Shown here: positions 46,324 to 55,762 of the stretch, in pieces
Layout: each line of letters starts with the position of its first letter
How positions within the stretch are numbered: the stretch's first letter is position 1
Assembly (NCBI RefSeq): GCF_900101875.1
Contig: NZ_FNAI01000001.1
Coordinates: 186,001-250,000 of the forward strand
Length of the DNA stretch: 64,000 nucleotides
Direction: 5' to 3'
Source: Mucilaginibacter pineti
Lineage (GTDB): Bacteria > Bacteroidota > Bacteroidia > Sphingobacteriales > Sphingobacteriaceae
Translations under genes and position numbers: made by a program
Notes under the pieces: generated by a model
What the model was told of the DNA's origin: nothing
Seen by the model: the letters and a program-made list of their open reading frames with translations, nothing else
Database searches by the model: none

Positions 46324-47520
46324 TTAATTTATTACCGGCAGTTTATAGTACTGCGGTTTTTTTTCTGTTTCTGGGAACTCAAAATCATTGTAATCGGTAA
46401 CCACATTATAAAGCGTATCGCGCTCAATTGGGTAACGGCCTACATGTTTTATGAGCTCTACCAGTTGCTTGGTGCTCATACCCGGATGCTGCTCTTCGGC
46501 ACCGGCCATTGAGTAGATCTTGGTGGTATCGTCAAGCGTACCATCAATATCATCTACCCCAAAGTTAAGGGACAATTGTGCAGTAGTACGGCTTATCATG
46601 GCCCAATATGCCTTTATATGATCAAAGTTATCCAGGTAAATACGTGCTATGGCATAGTTACGCAGATCCTCAACAACGGTTGATTCGGGCACATGCGACA
46701 TCTGGTTATCCTGGTTACGAAATTTCAACGGAATAAACGTTTGGAAACCACCTGTTTTGTCCTGCAGCTGGCGTAGTTGCTCCATGTGGTCAACCCGGTG
46801 CCAGTATTTTTCAATATGGCCGTACAGCATGGTAGCGTTGGAGCGGCCACCCAGTTTGTGCCATTCTTCGTGGATAGCCAGCCACTGATCGCCGGTACAT
46901 TTATCTTTTGAAATAAGCTCACGTACCTCAGGATGGAAAATCTCGGCACCACCACCCGGTATAGAGCCTAAACCGGCTTCCATCATCAGGCGCATGCCTG
47001 TGGCGTAGTCAATTTTGGCTTTTTTAAATATGTAATGATATTCAACCGGGGTTAATGCCTTTATGTGTAATTCAGGGCGATGTGTGCGGATGCGGCTAAA
47101 AAGCTCCTGGTAAAAAGGTACATCGTACTGCGGCAATACACCGCCAACTATGTGTACCTCGGTAACAGGTTCGCCATCGTACTTGGTAACCATGTTAAAC
47201 ATTTCGTCCATAGTGTACTCCCAGCCCTCTGATTTTTGTTTCAGCAGGCGCGAGTACGAACAAAATTTACAGTCATAAACGCAAAGATTGGTTGGTTCGA
47301 TATGAAAATTACGGTTGAAATAGGTTTTGTCGCCATGCCGTTTTTCGCGGATGTAGTTGGCCAAAACCCCAAGATAACCCAGGTCGCCCTGCTCATATAG
47401 TGTAACACCTTCATCAAAGGTGATCCGTTCGCTGCGTAATACTTTTTCGGCAATGTGCTTTAAATCAGCAGGCAGATCCGGATTTTGTAACAATAACTGT
47501 AAATTACCTTCAGCTTCCAT
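46324..47520 (-). CDS. mqnE: Aminofutalosine synthase, radical SAM
   Basis: Joins 3-enolpyruvyl-benzoate with SAM to make aminofutalosine. The radical SAM cluster motif is C80-x3-C84-x2-C87 (in C-V-Y-D-C-K-F-C-S-Y), and EVHIVGGVLPQYDVPFY, GLGSIPGGGAEIFHPEVR and LRNYAIARIYLDNFDHIKAYW are typical of MqnE rather than MqnC. The frame is open to 47586, but ATG 47520 is chosen because a TACATTTG promoter box lies within that extension. Confidence 0.92.
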   Translation of the reverse strand: MEAEGNLQLLLQNPDLPADLKHIAEKVLRSERITFDEGVTLYEQGDLGYLGVLANYIREKRHGDKTYFNRNFHIEPTNLCVYDCKFCSYSRLLKQKSEGWEYTMDEMFNMVTKYDGEPVTEVHIVGGVLPQYDVPFYQELFSRIRTHRPELHIKALTPVEYHYIFKKAKIDYATGMRLMMEAGLGSIPGGGAEIFHPEVRELISKDKCTGDQWLAIHEEWHKLGGRSNATMLYGHIEKYWHRVDHMEQLRQLQDKTGGFQTFIPLKFRNQDNQMSHVPESTVVEDLRNYAIARIYLDNFDHIKAYWAMISRTTAQLSLNFGVDDIDGTLDDTTKIYSMAGAEEQHPGMSTKQLVELIKHVGRYPIERDTLYNVVTDYNDFEFPETEKKPQYYKLPVIN

Positions 47521-47535
47521 TAAAAAAACTTTGTA

Positions 47536-47543
47536 CAAATGTA
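47536..47543 (-). promoter_or_regulatory. Promoter -7 box of mqnE
   Basis: Minus-strand TACATTTG fits TAnnTTTG, 15 nt upstream of the chosen ATG. Confidence 0.5.
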
Positions 47544-47623
47544 CTAAAAAAGCATAATGGTATAACAGAAAGCTACTTTCTGACAATTAGATTATCGGGA
47601 GATGCGTAAAGGGACCTGCGTAC

Positions 47624-47934
47624 GGTAGACGCAAAATATTGCGTCTCTACCGAAAAAGGTTTGCGTTTACATCATTTCATTTCCCCTGTAGAGACGCAAT
47701 ATTTTGCGTCTCCCGTGTGTAAATCGATCTGCAAAGTTCTCTACAGGGGAAATAGATCTGCAAAAGTCTCTGCATGGTTGGAGACGCAAAACATTGCGTC
47801 TCTACCGAAAAAGGTTTTTATTTTTACATCATTTCATTCCTCCGTAGAGACGCAATATTTTGCCTCTCCCGAATGCAAATCGTTCTGCAAAAGTCTCTTC
47901 TTGGTTGGAGACGCAAAATATTGCGTCTCTACCG
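47624..47934. repeat. Array of five GAGACGCAA palindromes
   Basis: Five copies of a roughly 28-bp palindrome of the type GAGACGCAATATTTTGCGTCTC lie at about 47624-47651, 47689-47715, 47776-47805, 47843-47871 and 47904-47932. They alternate in orientation (CCGAAAAAGG flank on one side, CTGCAAAAGTCTCT on the other), forming about two and a half 127-153-bp super-units. An extra arm pair TTCCCCTGTAGAGA lies at 47681-47694 and 47738-47751. This fills the 474-bp gap between mqnE and the next gene. Confidence 0.9.
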
Positions 47935-47994
47935 AAAAGAGAATCCTCCAATTAAATCGTTTTTAATAAGTTTGTTGCATTAATATCTCATACC

Positions 47995-49110
47995 ATGAAA
48001 ACTGAAACCATTGCCATACACGCCGGAAATAAGAAAGACGAAGCATCAAGAGCGGTAATACAACCTATTATTATGTCGACCACGTTTGAGCGTGGCGAGG
48101 CTGGTGATTTCCCCGGCGGGCACATTTATAGCAGGTCGTCTAACCCTAACCGGGCATCGTTAGAGAATGTATTGGCTAAATTGGAGAATGGTGTTGACGC
48201 GGCTTCTTTTTCATCGGGCAATGCTGCCGGTATGGCTGTATTTCAGTCGCTGCCGCCGGGAACGCATATCATAGCGCCCGACGATATGTACCACGGTTTG
48301 CGCAATCAGCTCAAAAACCTTTTCGCGGGTATTTTAACATTCGATTTTATTGATGTTAATGATACGGAAGTTTTGCAGCAGCATATTAAACCAGAAACAG
48401 GCATTATCTGGATTGAGACCCCATCGAATCCATTATTGAAAATTACAGATATAAAAAAGATAGTTGCCATTGCCAAGGCAAAGGGTATTAAGGTAGCGGT
48501 GGATAATACATTTGCTACTCCTATTTGTCAGCAGCCTTTATCATTAGGTGCCGATATTGTGATGCACTCGGCAACAAAATACTTCGGCGGGCATAGCGAT
48601 TTAATGGGCGGCGCACTGATAACTGCTGAAAAAAGTGACTGGTGGGCAAAAATACGCCAGGTGCAGGAAATGGGCGGCGCTATCCCCTCGCCTATGGATT
48701 GCTATATGCTGGTACGCAGTATTAAAACGCTGCCTTACCGTGTGCGCGGCCATGTGCAAAACGCGCAGTTACTGGCCGAATTTTTAGAGCAGCACCCCAA
48801 AGTTGAGAAAGTTATGTACCCGGGTCTACCGTCGCATCCGCAATATCATATTGCTAAAGATCAGATGCTGGCGTTTGGCGGAATGCTGTCATTCACCATT
48901 AAGGGCGACAGGGATGATACGCATAACATCATCAATAAACTGCAGCTATTTACCCGTGCCACCAGCCTTGGCGGCGTAGAAAGCCTCATAGAACACCGCG
49001 CCACCGTTGAAGGCCCCGATACCAAAACGCCGTTCAACCTGCTGCGAGTATCCGTTGGGCTGGAACATATTGATGATTTAATCGAGGATCTTTCCCTGGC
49101 CCTCGCGTAG
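47995..49110 (+). CDS. Trans-sulfuration PLP enzyme (cystathionine gamma-synthase/lyase type)
   Basis: A 371-residue fold-type I PLP enzyme of the Cys/Met metabolism family. It has IYSRSSNPNRASLENVLAKLE, VAVDNTFATP, the PLP lysine in S-A-T-K-Y-F-G-G-H, and RATSLGGVESLIEHRA near the C terminus. These do not separate synthase (MetB) from lyase (CTH/MccB); the latter could supply cysteine. It lies just upstream of the SAM-riboswitch/metY operon and is transcribed in the same direction. Confidence 0.88.
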   Translation: MKTETIAIHAGNKKDEASRAVIQPIIMSTTFERGEAGDFPGGHIYSRSSNPNRASLENVLAKLENGVDAASFSSGNAAGMAVFQSLPPGTHIIAPDDMYHGLRNQLKNLFAGILTFDFIDVNDTEVLQQHIKPETGIIWIETPSNPLLKITDIKKIVAIAKAKGIKVAVDNTFATPICQQPLSLGADIVMHSATKYFGGHSDLMGGALITAEKSDWWAKIRQVQEMGGAIPSPMDCYMLVRSIKTLPYRVRGHVQNAQLLAEFLEQHPKVEKVMYPGLPSHPQYHIAKDQMLAFGGMLSFTIKGDRDDTHNIINKLQLFTRATSLGGVESLIEHRATVEGPDTKTPFNLLRVSVGLEHIDDLIEDLSLALA

Positions 49111-49119
49111 GCCTTTTTT

Positions 49120-49219
49120 AGGTTAAAGGCAAAAGGTGTTTGGCAATTAGCTTTCGCCTTTTTTATTTTGCACCCTCCTTCTTCCACCTTTAACCTTTCG
49201 CCTTTTACCTTTAACCTCG
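49120..49219. repeat. Heptad inverted-repeat element before the metY promoter
   Basis: Left units AGGTTAA, AGGCAAA, AGGTGTT (49120-49140) pair with right units CACCTTT, AACCTTT, CGCCTTT, TACCTTT, AACCTCG (49185-49219). It starts 9 nt after the preceding stop codon and ends 26 nt before the metY -33 box. Confidence 0.82.
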
Positions 49220-49244
49220 CCTTTCGGCTCAAAGAAAAATTAAA

Positions 49245-49277
49245 TTTGGTATTTCAATAAATATCCATCTATATTTG
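49245..49277 (+). promoter_or_regulatory. metY operon promoter
   Basis: A -33 TTTG (49245-49248) and -7 TATATTTG (49270-49277) are 21 nt apart, matching the Bacteroidota consensus. Predicted start near 49283, giving a leader of about 410 nt. Confidence 0.75.
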
Positions 49278-49334
49278 CAACATTATTTGGTAGCGATACC
49301 AACATCGATCAATTCTCCGCATAGTTCGGGTATT

Positions 49335-49445
49335 GATTTATAAAGAAGCGGCGAGAGATCAGGCTCAATGACCCGCTGGCAACCCTTCAATTTTGAAGAA
49401 GGTGCCAATTCCTGTCCCGGCAAATAACACCGGGGAATATAAATT
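49335..49445 (+). promoter_or_regulatory. SAM-I (S-box) riboswitch
   Basis: The closing helix P1 is GATTTATA (49335-49342) with TATAAATT (49438-49445). Core features are AAGCGGCGAGAGATCAGGC, GACCCGCTGGCAACC, a GAAG-capped P3, GGTGCCAATTCC and a P4 hairpin CCCGG/CCGGG. It senses S-adenosylmethionine and should reduce expression of the methionine operon. P1 ends 7 nt before a short leader ORF, so it may control that ORF's translation. Confidence 0.93.
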
Positions 49446-49514
49446 TATAACCATGAAAAGTTTAATTGAATTTACTTCACGCAACATTTTTAACACCCAA
49501 AACGGTAATATACA

Positions 49515-51014
<1,500 letters not shown>

Positions 51015-51017
51015 TAG

Positions 51018-51079
51018 CCCTACCCAAACCCTCCCCAAAAGGGAGGGCTTTAAAAATCTCCCTTACAGCGGGAGACTTA
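51018..51079 (+). repeat. CCCTCCC hairpin between metY and metX
   Basis: ACCCTCCCCAAAAGGGAGGGCT forms a short strong hairpin and a second weaker one (TCTCCC...GGGAGA) follows. The 93-nt gap could attenuate the operon or stabilise mRNA ends. Confidence 0.6.
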
Positions 51080-51107
51080 GCAGGGCTGAAAATTGTTTTA
51101 ACATAGA

Positions 51108-52163
51108 ATGGACAGAGAGATATTTAAGTACACACAACCTTTTGAGTTTGAAAGCGGCGAGCAATTGCAGGAGCTGGAAATTGGCTTTCATACTTACGGC
51201 AGGTTAAACAAACAAAAAGATAATGTGATTTGGGTATGCCACGCGCTTACCGCAAATTCAGATGTGCTGGATTGGTGGAAGGGTTTTGTAGGTACCGGCA
51301 GTATTTTTAACCCCGAAGAGCATTTTATTGTGTGTGCCAATATATTGGGCTCGGCTTATGGCACCAGCAGCCCATTAAGTGTAAACCCGGTTACAGGTCA
51401 GCCGTTTTTTCAGGCGTTCCCTAAATTTACCATCAGGGATGTTGTAAAGGCGCACCAGTTACTGGCCGATCATTTGGGTATCAGCCAGATTCATATCCTT
51501 ATAGGAGGTTCGCTTGGCGGTCAGCAGGCTATGGAATGGGGAATTATGGAACCAGATAGGATTAAAAACCTTATCCTTATTGCAACAAACGCGCGCCACT
51601 CGCCATGGGGTATCGCGTTCAATGAGTCGCAGCGTTTAGCTATCAGTACTGATCGTACTTTTTATTCGAACTCCGTTGATGGTGGCCAAAAAGGATTAAA
51701 AGCCGCGCGTAGTATAGCCCTGCTCTCCTACCGTGGTTACAAAACCTACTCAGTTACCCAGCAGGAAGAAACAGACGGTAAAACAGATGATTTCCGCGCA
51801 GCAACCTATCAAAACTACCAGGGTCAAAAACTGGTGAACAGATTTAACGCACATAGCTACTGGTATTTAACCAAAGTTATGGATTCGCACAATGTAGGTC
51901 GCGGACGAAATGGTGTGGAGAAGGCTTTGAGCCTTATTAAAGCCCGCACACTGGTTATCGGCATAAAAACAGATGTATTGTTCCCTATTGAAGAACAGCA
52001 ATACCTGTTTCAGCACATACCCAAATCGGCCCTTGCCGAACTGGATTCGTTTTATGGCCATGACGGTTTTCTAATTGAAACAGAAGCATTAACAAATATT
52101 ATAACATCGTTTTTTAAAACCGATGTAAAAGGAAAAATTATAGAATTGCAACGTACAGCGTAA
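51108..52163 (+). CDS. metX: Homoserine O-acetyltransferase
   Basis: Activates homoserine with acetyl-CoA for MetY. This alpha/beta hydrolase-fold protein has W-V-C-H-A-L-T-A-N-S, the nucleophile Ser in IGGSLGGQQAMEWG, and a final D-S-F-Y-G-H-D-G-F with the catalytic His. Length 351. Acetyl rather than succinyl specificity is expected from the metY partner but is not readable with certainty. The stop codon overlaps the start of hom by one base. Confidence 0.93.
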   Translation: MDREIFKYTQPFEFESGEQLQELEIGFHTYGRLNKQKDNVIWVCHALTANSDVLDWWKGFVGTGSIFNPEEHFIVCANILGSAYGTSSPLSVNPVTGQPFFQAFPKFTIRDVVKAHQLLADHLGISQIHILIGGSLGGQQAMEWGIMEPDRIKNLILIATNARHSPWGIAFNESQRLAISTDRTFYSNSVDGGQKGLKAARSIALLSYRGYKTYSVTQQEETDGKTDDFRAATYQNYQGQKLVNRFNAHSYWYLTKVMDSHNVGRGRNGVEKALSLIKARTLVIGIKTDVLFPIEEQQYLFQHIPKSALAELDSFYGHDGFLIETEALTNIITSFFKTDVKGKIIELQRTA

Positions 52164-53371
52164 TGAGTAAAAAATTAAGTATCGGATTATTTGGATTTGG
52201 AGTAGTTGGACAGGGATTATATGACATCATCAAAACAAAAAATTTAAACATCGAAATTGTGAAATTCGCCATAAAGGACCCTAATAAAAAGCGTTCTCTC
52301 CCGGCAGAATTATTTACTACAGATAAAGAAGAACTGCTTAACAACCCCGAAATTAATACCATTGTTGAGCTGATAAATGATACCGAAGCCGCATTTGAAA
52401 TTGTATCAAGAGCATTAAGCAGCGGTAAAAATGTAGTATCGGCAAGTAAAAAAATGATTGCCCTGCATTTAGAGGAATTGATTGAACTGCAGCACAAACA
52501 CGGTACTTCACTATTATATGAAGGCGCGGTTTGTGGCAGTATCCCTATTATCCGTAACCTGGAAGAATATTATGACAACGAACTGCTGCATTCTATAAGC
52601 GGCATTTTCAACGGTTCATCAAATTACATACTATCTAAAGGATTTATTGAAGGGTTGGATTATGATAGCGCCCTTAAACAAGCCCAGGATCTCGGCTTTG
52701 CCGAAACCGACCCTACCAGTGATGTTGGCGGTTACGATGCCAAATATAAGCTGGTAATTGCCGCGGCACATGCCTACGGCGTAATTGTACCGCCCGATGA
52801 GGTTTTTAATCTTGGTATCCAAAACCTTGCAGCGCAGGATTTGCAATATGCCCGCGAAAAAAACCTTAAAATTAAGCTGGTACCCGTAGCCAAAGAACTT
52901 GATGAGCGTAACGTGGCCTTGTTTGTATTACCAAAGTTTGTGAACGAAACCGAGTTTTTATACAACGTAGAGTACGAATACAACGGTGTAACCGTACAGG
53001 CTGCCTTTGCCGATCAGCAATTCTTTTTTGGTAAGGGCGCCGGTGGCCACCCCACAGGATCGGCAGTATTGTCTGATATTGCGGCGCTGCGTTATAACTA
53101 TGGCTACGAGTACAAAAAGGCCAAAGAAAAAACTGATCTTAAATTTACCAATAACATTGAACTGAATATCTATTTACGTTATGACGACGAGGGTTTGGTA
53201 GATGCCTTGAAATTTATCGATATTAAGGAACGCTATTATTCAGGCAGTTATAAATTTATTATAGGAAAAGTGAATTTGCAAAATCTGATTGATAACCAAC
53301 ATCGTATATCTGAGGGTAAGGCATTCGTTGCCTTTGCCGATCAGTTAACGGGGGTCAACTTATCGGCATAA
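52163..53371 (+). CDS. hom: Homoserine dehydrogenase
   Basis: Reduces aspartate semialdehyde to homoserine, the branch point to methionine and threonine. The NAD(P) motif is GLFGFGVVGQGLYDI, and Y-E-G-A-V-C-G-S-I-P-I with GLDYDSALKQAQDLGFAETDP mark the catalytic domain. At 402 residues it has no C-terminal ACT domain, so threonine feedback is not evident. It starts at the ATG overlapping the metX stop, so translation is coupled. Confidence 0.95.
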   Translation: MSKKLSIGLFGFGVVGQGLYDIIKTKNLNIEIVKFAIKDPNKKRSLPAELFTTDKEELLNNPEINTIVELINDTEAAFEIVSRALSSGKNVVSASKKMIALHLEELIELQHKHGTSLLYEGAVCGSIPIIRNLEEYYDNELLHSISGIFNGSSNYILSKGFIEGLDYDSALKQAQDLGFAETDPTSDVGGYDAKYKLVIAAAHAYGVIVPPDEVFNLGIQNLAAQDLQYAREKNLKIKLVPVAKELDERNVALFVLPKFVNETEFLYNVEYEYNGVTVQAAFADQQFFFGKGAGGHPTGSAVLSDIAALRYNYGYEYKKAKEKTDLKFTNNIELNIYLRYDDEGLVDALKFIDIKERYYSGSYKFIIGKVNLQNLIDNQHRISEGKAFVAFADQLTGVNLSA

Positions 53372-53417
53372 CCAAACAACCTAAATTTATGTAGATTTCT
53401 TTTTGTTGTTTGCAACG

Positions 53418-53444
53418 AAAAAGGCTCCGTTAAGGAGCCTTTTT
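53418..53444 (+). terminator. Terminator of metY-metX-hom
   Basis: Perfect 11-bp stem AAAAAGGCTCC (53418-53428) with GGAGCCTTTTT (53434-53444). Confidence 0.9.
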
Positions 53445-53550
53445 TAGTTGATATGGTTTTGCATTATTCGTTGAGCAGAAACACATTCCCGCCAGTACCC
53501 CTTCTCAATAAGGGAGTTTAAGCGGATGTTATTTGATGTCCTATAGATAA

Positions 53551-53753
53551 AGGGTAGCCTCTACGAGGCAAATAAATCCTTGCTTATTTCTACAAACAGG
53601 TATCCCCTACGGGGAATATAAGAAATAGGAGATTTGATAGATATAGGTTGTTATTAACCTGCTGCTAACTAAAATAAAAAACTTCGCTGCACCGTAGGTG
53701 CTACCTATTTGTAGCCTAATGTTAAAATAGTTCTTTGCGCAGTAGGCGCTACC
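53551..53753. repeat. Four GGTA-N5-TAC-N5' mini-hairpins with variable arms
   Basis: GCCTC-TAC-GAGGC (53557-53569), TCCCC-TAC-GGGGA (53603-53615), GCACC-GTA-GGTGC (53689-53701) and GCGCA-GTA-GGCGC (53737-53749). The second and third share the flank CTACAAAYAGGTA (the third reversed). The arms differ but stay complementary. The rest of the 412-bp gap between hom and gpmA holds no gene. Confidence 0.8.
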
Positions 53754-53783
53754 CCTAAAAACAAACGGTGAATCAGCAACAAG

Positions 53784-54473
53784 CTAATCCAAATAATAAT
53801 GCCTTATCTGGTTCAATCCGTGGTCAAGTTCGTATACCCAGGGGGTGGCTGTTGGTATCTCCAGTTGGGTTACCTGCTCGTCGGTAAGGCAATCAATATA
53901 TTTTATAAGCGAGCGCAGGCTGTTGCCGTGGGCAACTACAATTACCTTTTGGTTACGGCGCATGGCGTTTACAATGGCCTCATTCCAGAAAGGCAATACC
54001 CTGTCCATGGTTTCGCTCAGATTTTCGGTTAGGGGGAGTTCGCGGTCGGTCAAATCCTGGTAGCGCAGGTCGTGCCCGGGGAAACGCGGATCGTCCCTGG
54101 TTATTGCGGGTGGGTATTCGTTAGGATCACGGCGCCATTTTTGTACCTGTTCGGCACCGTATTTAGCTATGGCATCATCCTTATTCATGCCCTGCAAATC
54201 GCCGTAAAAACGCTCATTTAACCGCCATGATTTTTCTACCGGGATCCATAAATGATCCAGCTCCTCCAACACAAAGTGCATAGTTTTTATTGACCGTTTC
54301 AGGTACGATGTAAAGCCTGCATCAAAATTATAACCATTTTTTTTGAGGATGGCCCCCGCCCGTTTGGCCTGCAGGTAACCATTTTCTGATAGGTCTGCAT
54401 CTTCCCAGCCGGTAAAACGGTTTTCGAGATTAAAAATACTTTCGCCGTGGCGTATCAATACTATTTTTTGCAT
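53784..54473 (-). CDS. gpmA: 2,3-bisphosphoglycerate-dependent phosphoglycerate mutase
   Basis: Glycolytic isomerisation of 3- and 2-phosphoglycerate. The active-site loop is L-I-R-H-G-E-S-I-F-N (His8), followed by NRFTGWEDADLSENG, the R-R in KRSIKTMHFVLEEL, NERFYGDLQGMNKD and VAHGNSLRSLIKYI. Length 229, normal. It stands alone, on the minus strand. Confidence 0.96.
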   Translation of the reverse strand: MQKIVLIRHGESIFNLENRFTGWEDADLSENGYLQAKRAGAILKKNGYNFDAGFTSYLKRSIKTMHFVLEELDHLWIPVEKSWRLNERFYGDLQGMNKDDAIAKYGAEQVQKWRRDPNEYPPAITRDDPRFPGHDLRYQDLTDRELPLTENLSETMDRVLPFWNEAIVNAMRRNQKVIVVAHGNSLRSLIKYIDCLTDEQVTQLEIPTATPWVYELDHGLNQIRHYYLD

Positions 54474-54580
54474 AGGTAATTTGTTAACACAAAACTAAGC
54501 GCAGAGTTATAAAAAAAATTGGTAAATATTTTAAAATGACATAGATTGCATAATAAACCAATTAAATTCCTAAACAAATT

Positions 54581-55171
54581 ATGATCCCAACAACGCCTGT
54601 CGCGGTAAAGGATGGCATTGCCAACCCTGCCCCTCTCGGTCTTTGCGCCTTCGGTATGACAACCGTATTGTTAAACATTCACAACGCCGGTTTTTTTGAA
54701 ATGAACTCCATGATACTGGCTATGGGGATATTTTACGGCGGCCTGGCCCAGGTTATAGCAGGCGTTATTGAAGCTAAAAAGAACAATACTTTCGGCTTAA
54801 CGGCTTTTACATCGTATGGTTTTTTCTGGCTATCGTTAGTGGGCCTTATTGTTATGCCTAAGTTTGGCTGGGGTACCGCACCAACCGAGGGTGCTATGTG
54901 CGCCTACCTGGGTATCTGGGGCGTATTCACCCTGTTATTGTTTTTTGGTACGCTTAAATTGAACCGCGCGCTGCAATTTGTTTTTGGCTCATTAACCATC
55001 TTGTTCTTTTTGCTGGTTGCCGGTGATGCTACAGGTAACACCACAATTAAGCACCTTGCTGGTTATGAAGGTATTATCTGCGGTGCATCTGCCATTTATA
55101 CCGGTATTGCTAATGTACTGAATGAGGTTTACGGCCGTGTGGTATTACCAATTGGCCCTGTTAAGGTTTAA
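54581..55171 (+). CDS. satP: Acetate uptake transporter (GPR1/FUN34/YaaH family)
   Basis: A six-segment inner-membrane protein of 196 residues. It carries the family signature [18 protein letters not shown] near the N terminus, [20 protein letters not shown] and [10 protein letters not shown]. coli SatP and yeast Ady2 transport acetate and succinate with protons; the same is inferred here. Followed 23 nt later by an SRPBCC gene. Confidence 0.92.
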   Translation: MIPTTPVAVKDGIANPAPLGLCAFGMTTVLLNIHNAGFFEMNSMILAMGIFYGGLAQVIAGVIEAKKNNTFGLTAFTSYGFFWLSLVGLIVMPKFGWGTAPTEGAMCAYLGIWGVFTLLLFFGTLKLNRALQFVFGSLTILFFLLVAGDATGNTTIKHLAGYEGIICGASAIYTGIANVLNEVYGRVVLPIGPVKV

Positions 55172-55194
55172 AATAATCTTGCTAAATTGCGCAG

Positions 55195-55578
55195 GTGAAA
55201 GATTTTAAAAAATATTACAGCATACCGGCCACGCCCGATGAGATATACATGGCCCTAACCAACCCCATAACTATTGAACTATGGACTGGCGAAGTTGCAG
55301 AAATGAGCACCGAGCCAGGATCAGAATTTTCGATGTGGGATGGCAGCATCTCCGGCAAAAATATTGAATTTGAAGCAGGGAAAAAGATTGTACAGCAATG
55401 GTATTTTGATGGTCAGTCTGATAATTCTATTGTGACTATTAAGCTGCATGAGGATAAACAAGGCACATCGGCCGAGTTACGCCATACCAATATCCCCGAT
55501 GCTGATTTTGACGATATTACCGATGGATGGACTAACGCCTACTTTGGCGGTTTGATAGACTTTTTTGAAGGAGAATAA
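55195..55578 (+). CDS. SRPBCC (AHSA1-like) domain protein
   Basis: A 127-residue START/Bet v1-like protein of the AHSA1 group: PATPDEIYMALTNPITIELW, then FSMWDGSISGKNIEF and QWYFDG, VTIKLHEDKQGTSAELRH. Stress or cochaperone-like roles are known for AHSA1, but many members are uncharacterised. The start is GTG 55195 and no closer ATG is available. It probably shares a transcript with satP. Confidence 0.82.
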   Translation: MKDFKKYYSIPATPDEIYMALTNPITIELWTGEVAEMSTEPGSEFSMWDGSISGKNIEFEAGKKIVQQWYFDGQSDNSIVTIKLHEDKQGTSAELRHTNIPDADFDDITDGWTNAYFGGLIDFFEGE

Positions 55579-55587
55579 ATAATTTTT

Positions 55588-55668
55588 TGTCATCCTGCGG
55601 TACGAAGGATCTATTCGTAGACTTTGCAATAGTATAATAGATACTTCGCTGCGCTCAGGATGACAAAT
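55588..55668. repeat. Diverged copy of the GTCATCCTGA REP-like element
   Basis: TTTTGTCATCCTGCGGTACG at the left and CGCTCAGGATGACAAA at the right form an imperfect inverted repeat, the same family as 40061-40157. It follows the SRPBCC stop codon by about 10 nt. Confidence 0.8.
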
Positions 55669-55692
55669 TGTTTAATGTCGGGACGCAATATT

Positions 55693-55738
55693 TATAAATA
55701 AGAAAAGCCGCTCAATTGAGCGGCTTTTCTTATTTATA
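55693..55738. terminator. Bidirectional terminator, 46-bp perfect palindrome
   Basis: TATAAATAAGAAAAGCCGCT and its exact complement form a 46-bp perfect palindrome centred at 55715/55716, with A/T-rich outer ends giving a T-tail in both directions. It serves the convergent satP-SRPBCC and OmpA-like genes. Confidence 0.92.
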
Positions 55739-55762
55739 GCTTTCCTTTAAAGGAAGGGGCTA

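Noticed and set aside
47624..47934. CRISPR-like array
   Set aside because: The repeats are palindromes in alternating orientation and the sequences between them are themselves related, so there are no unique spacers and no cas genes.
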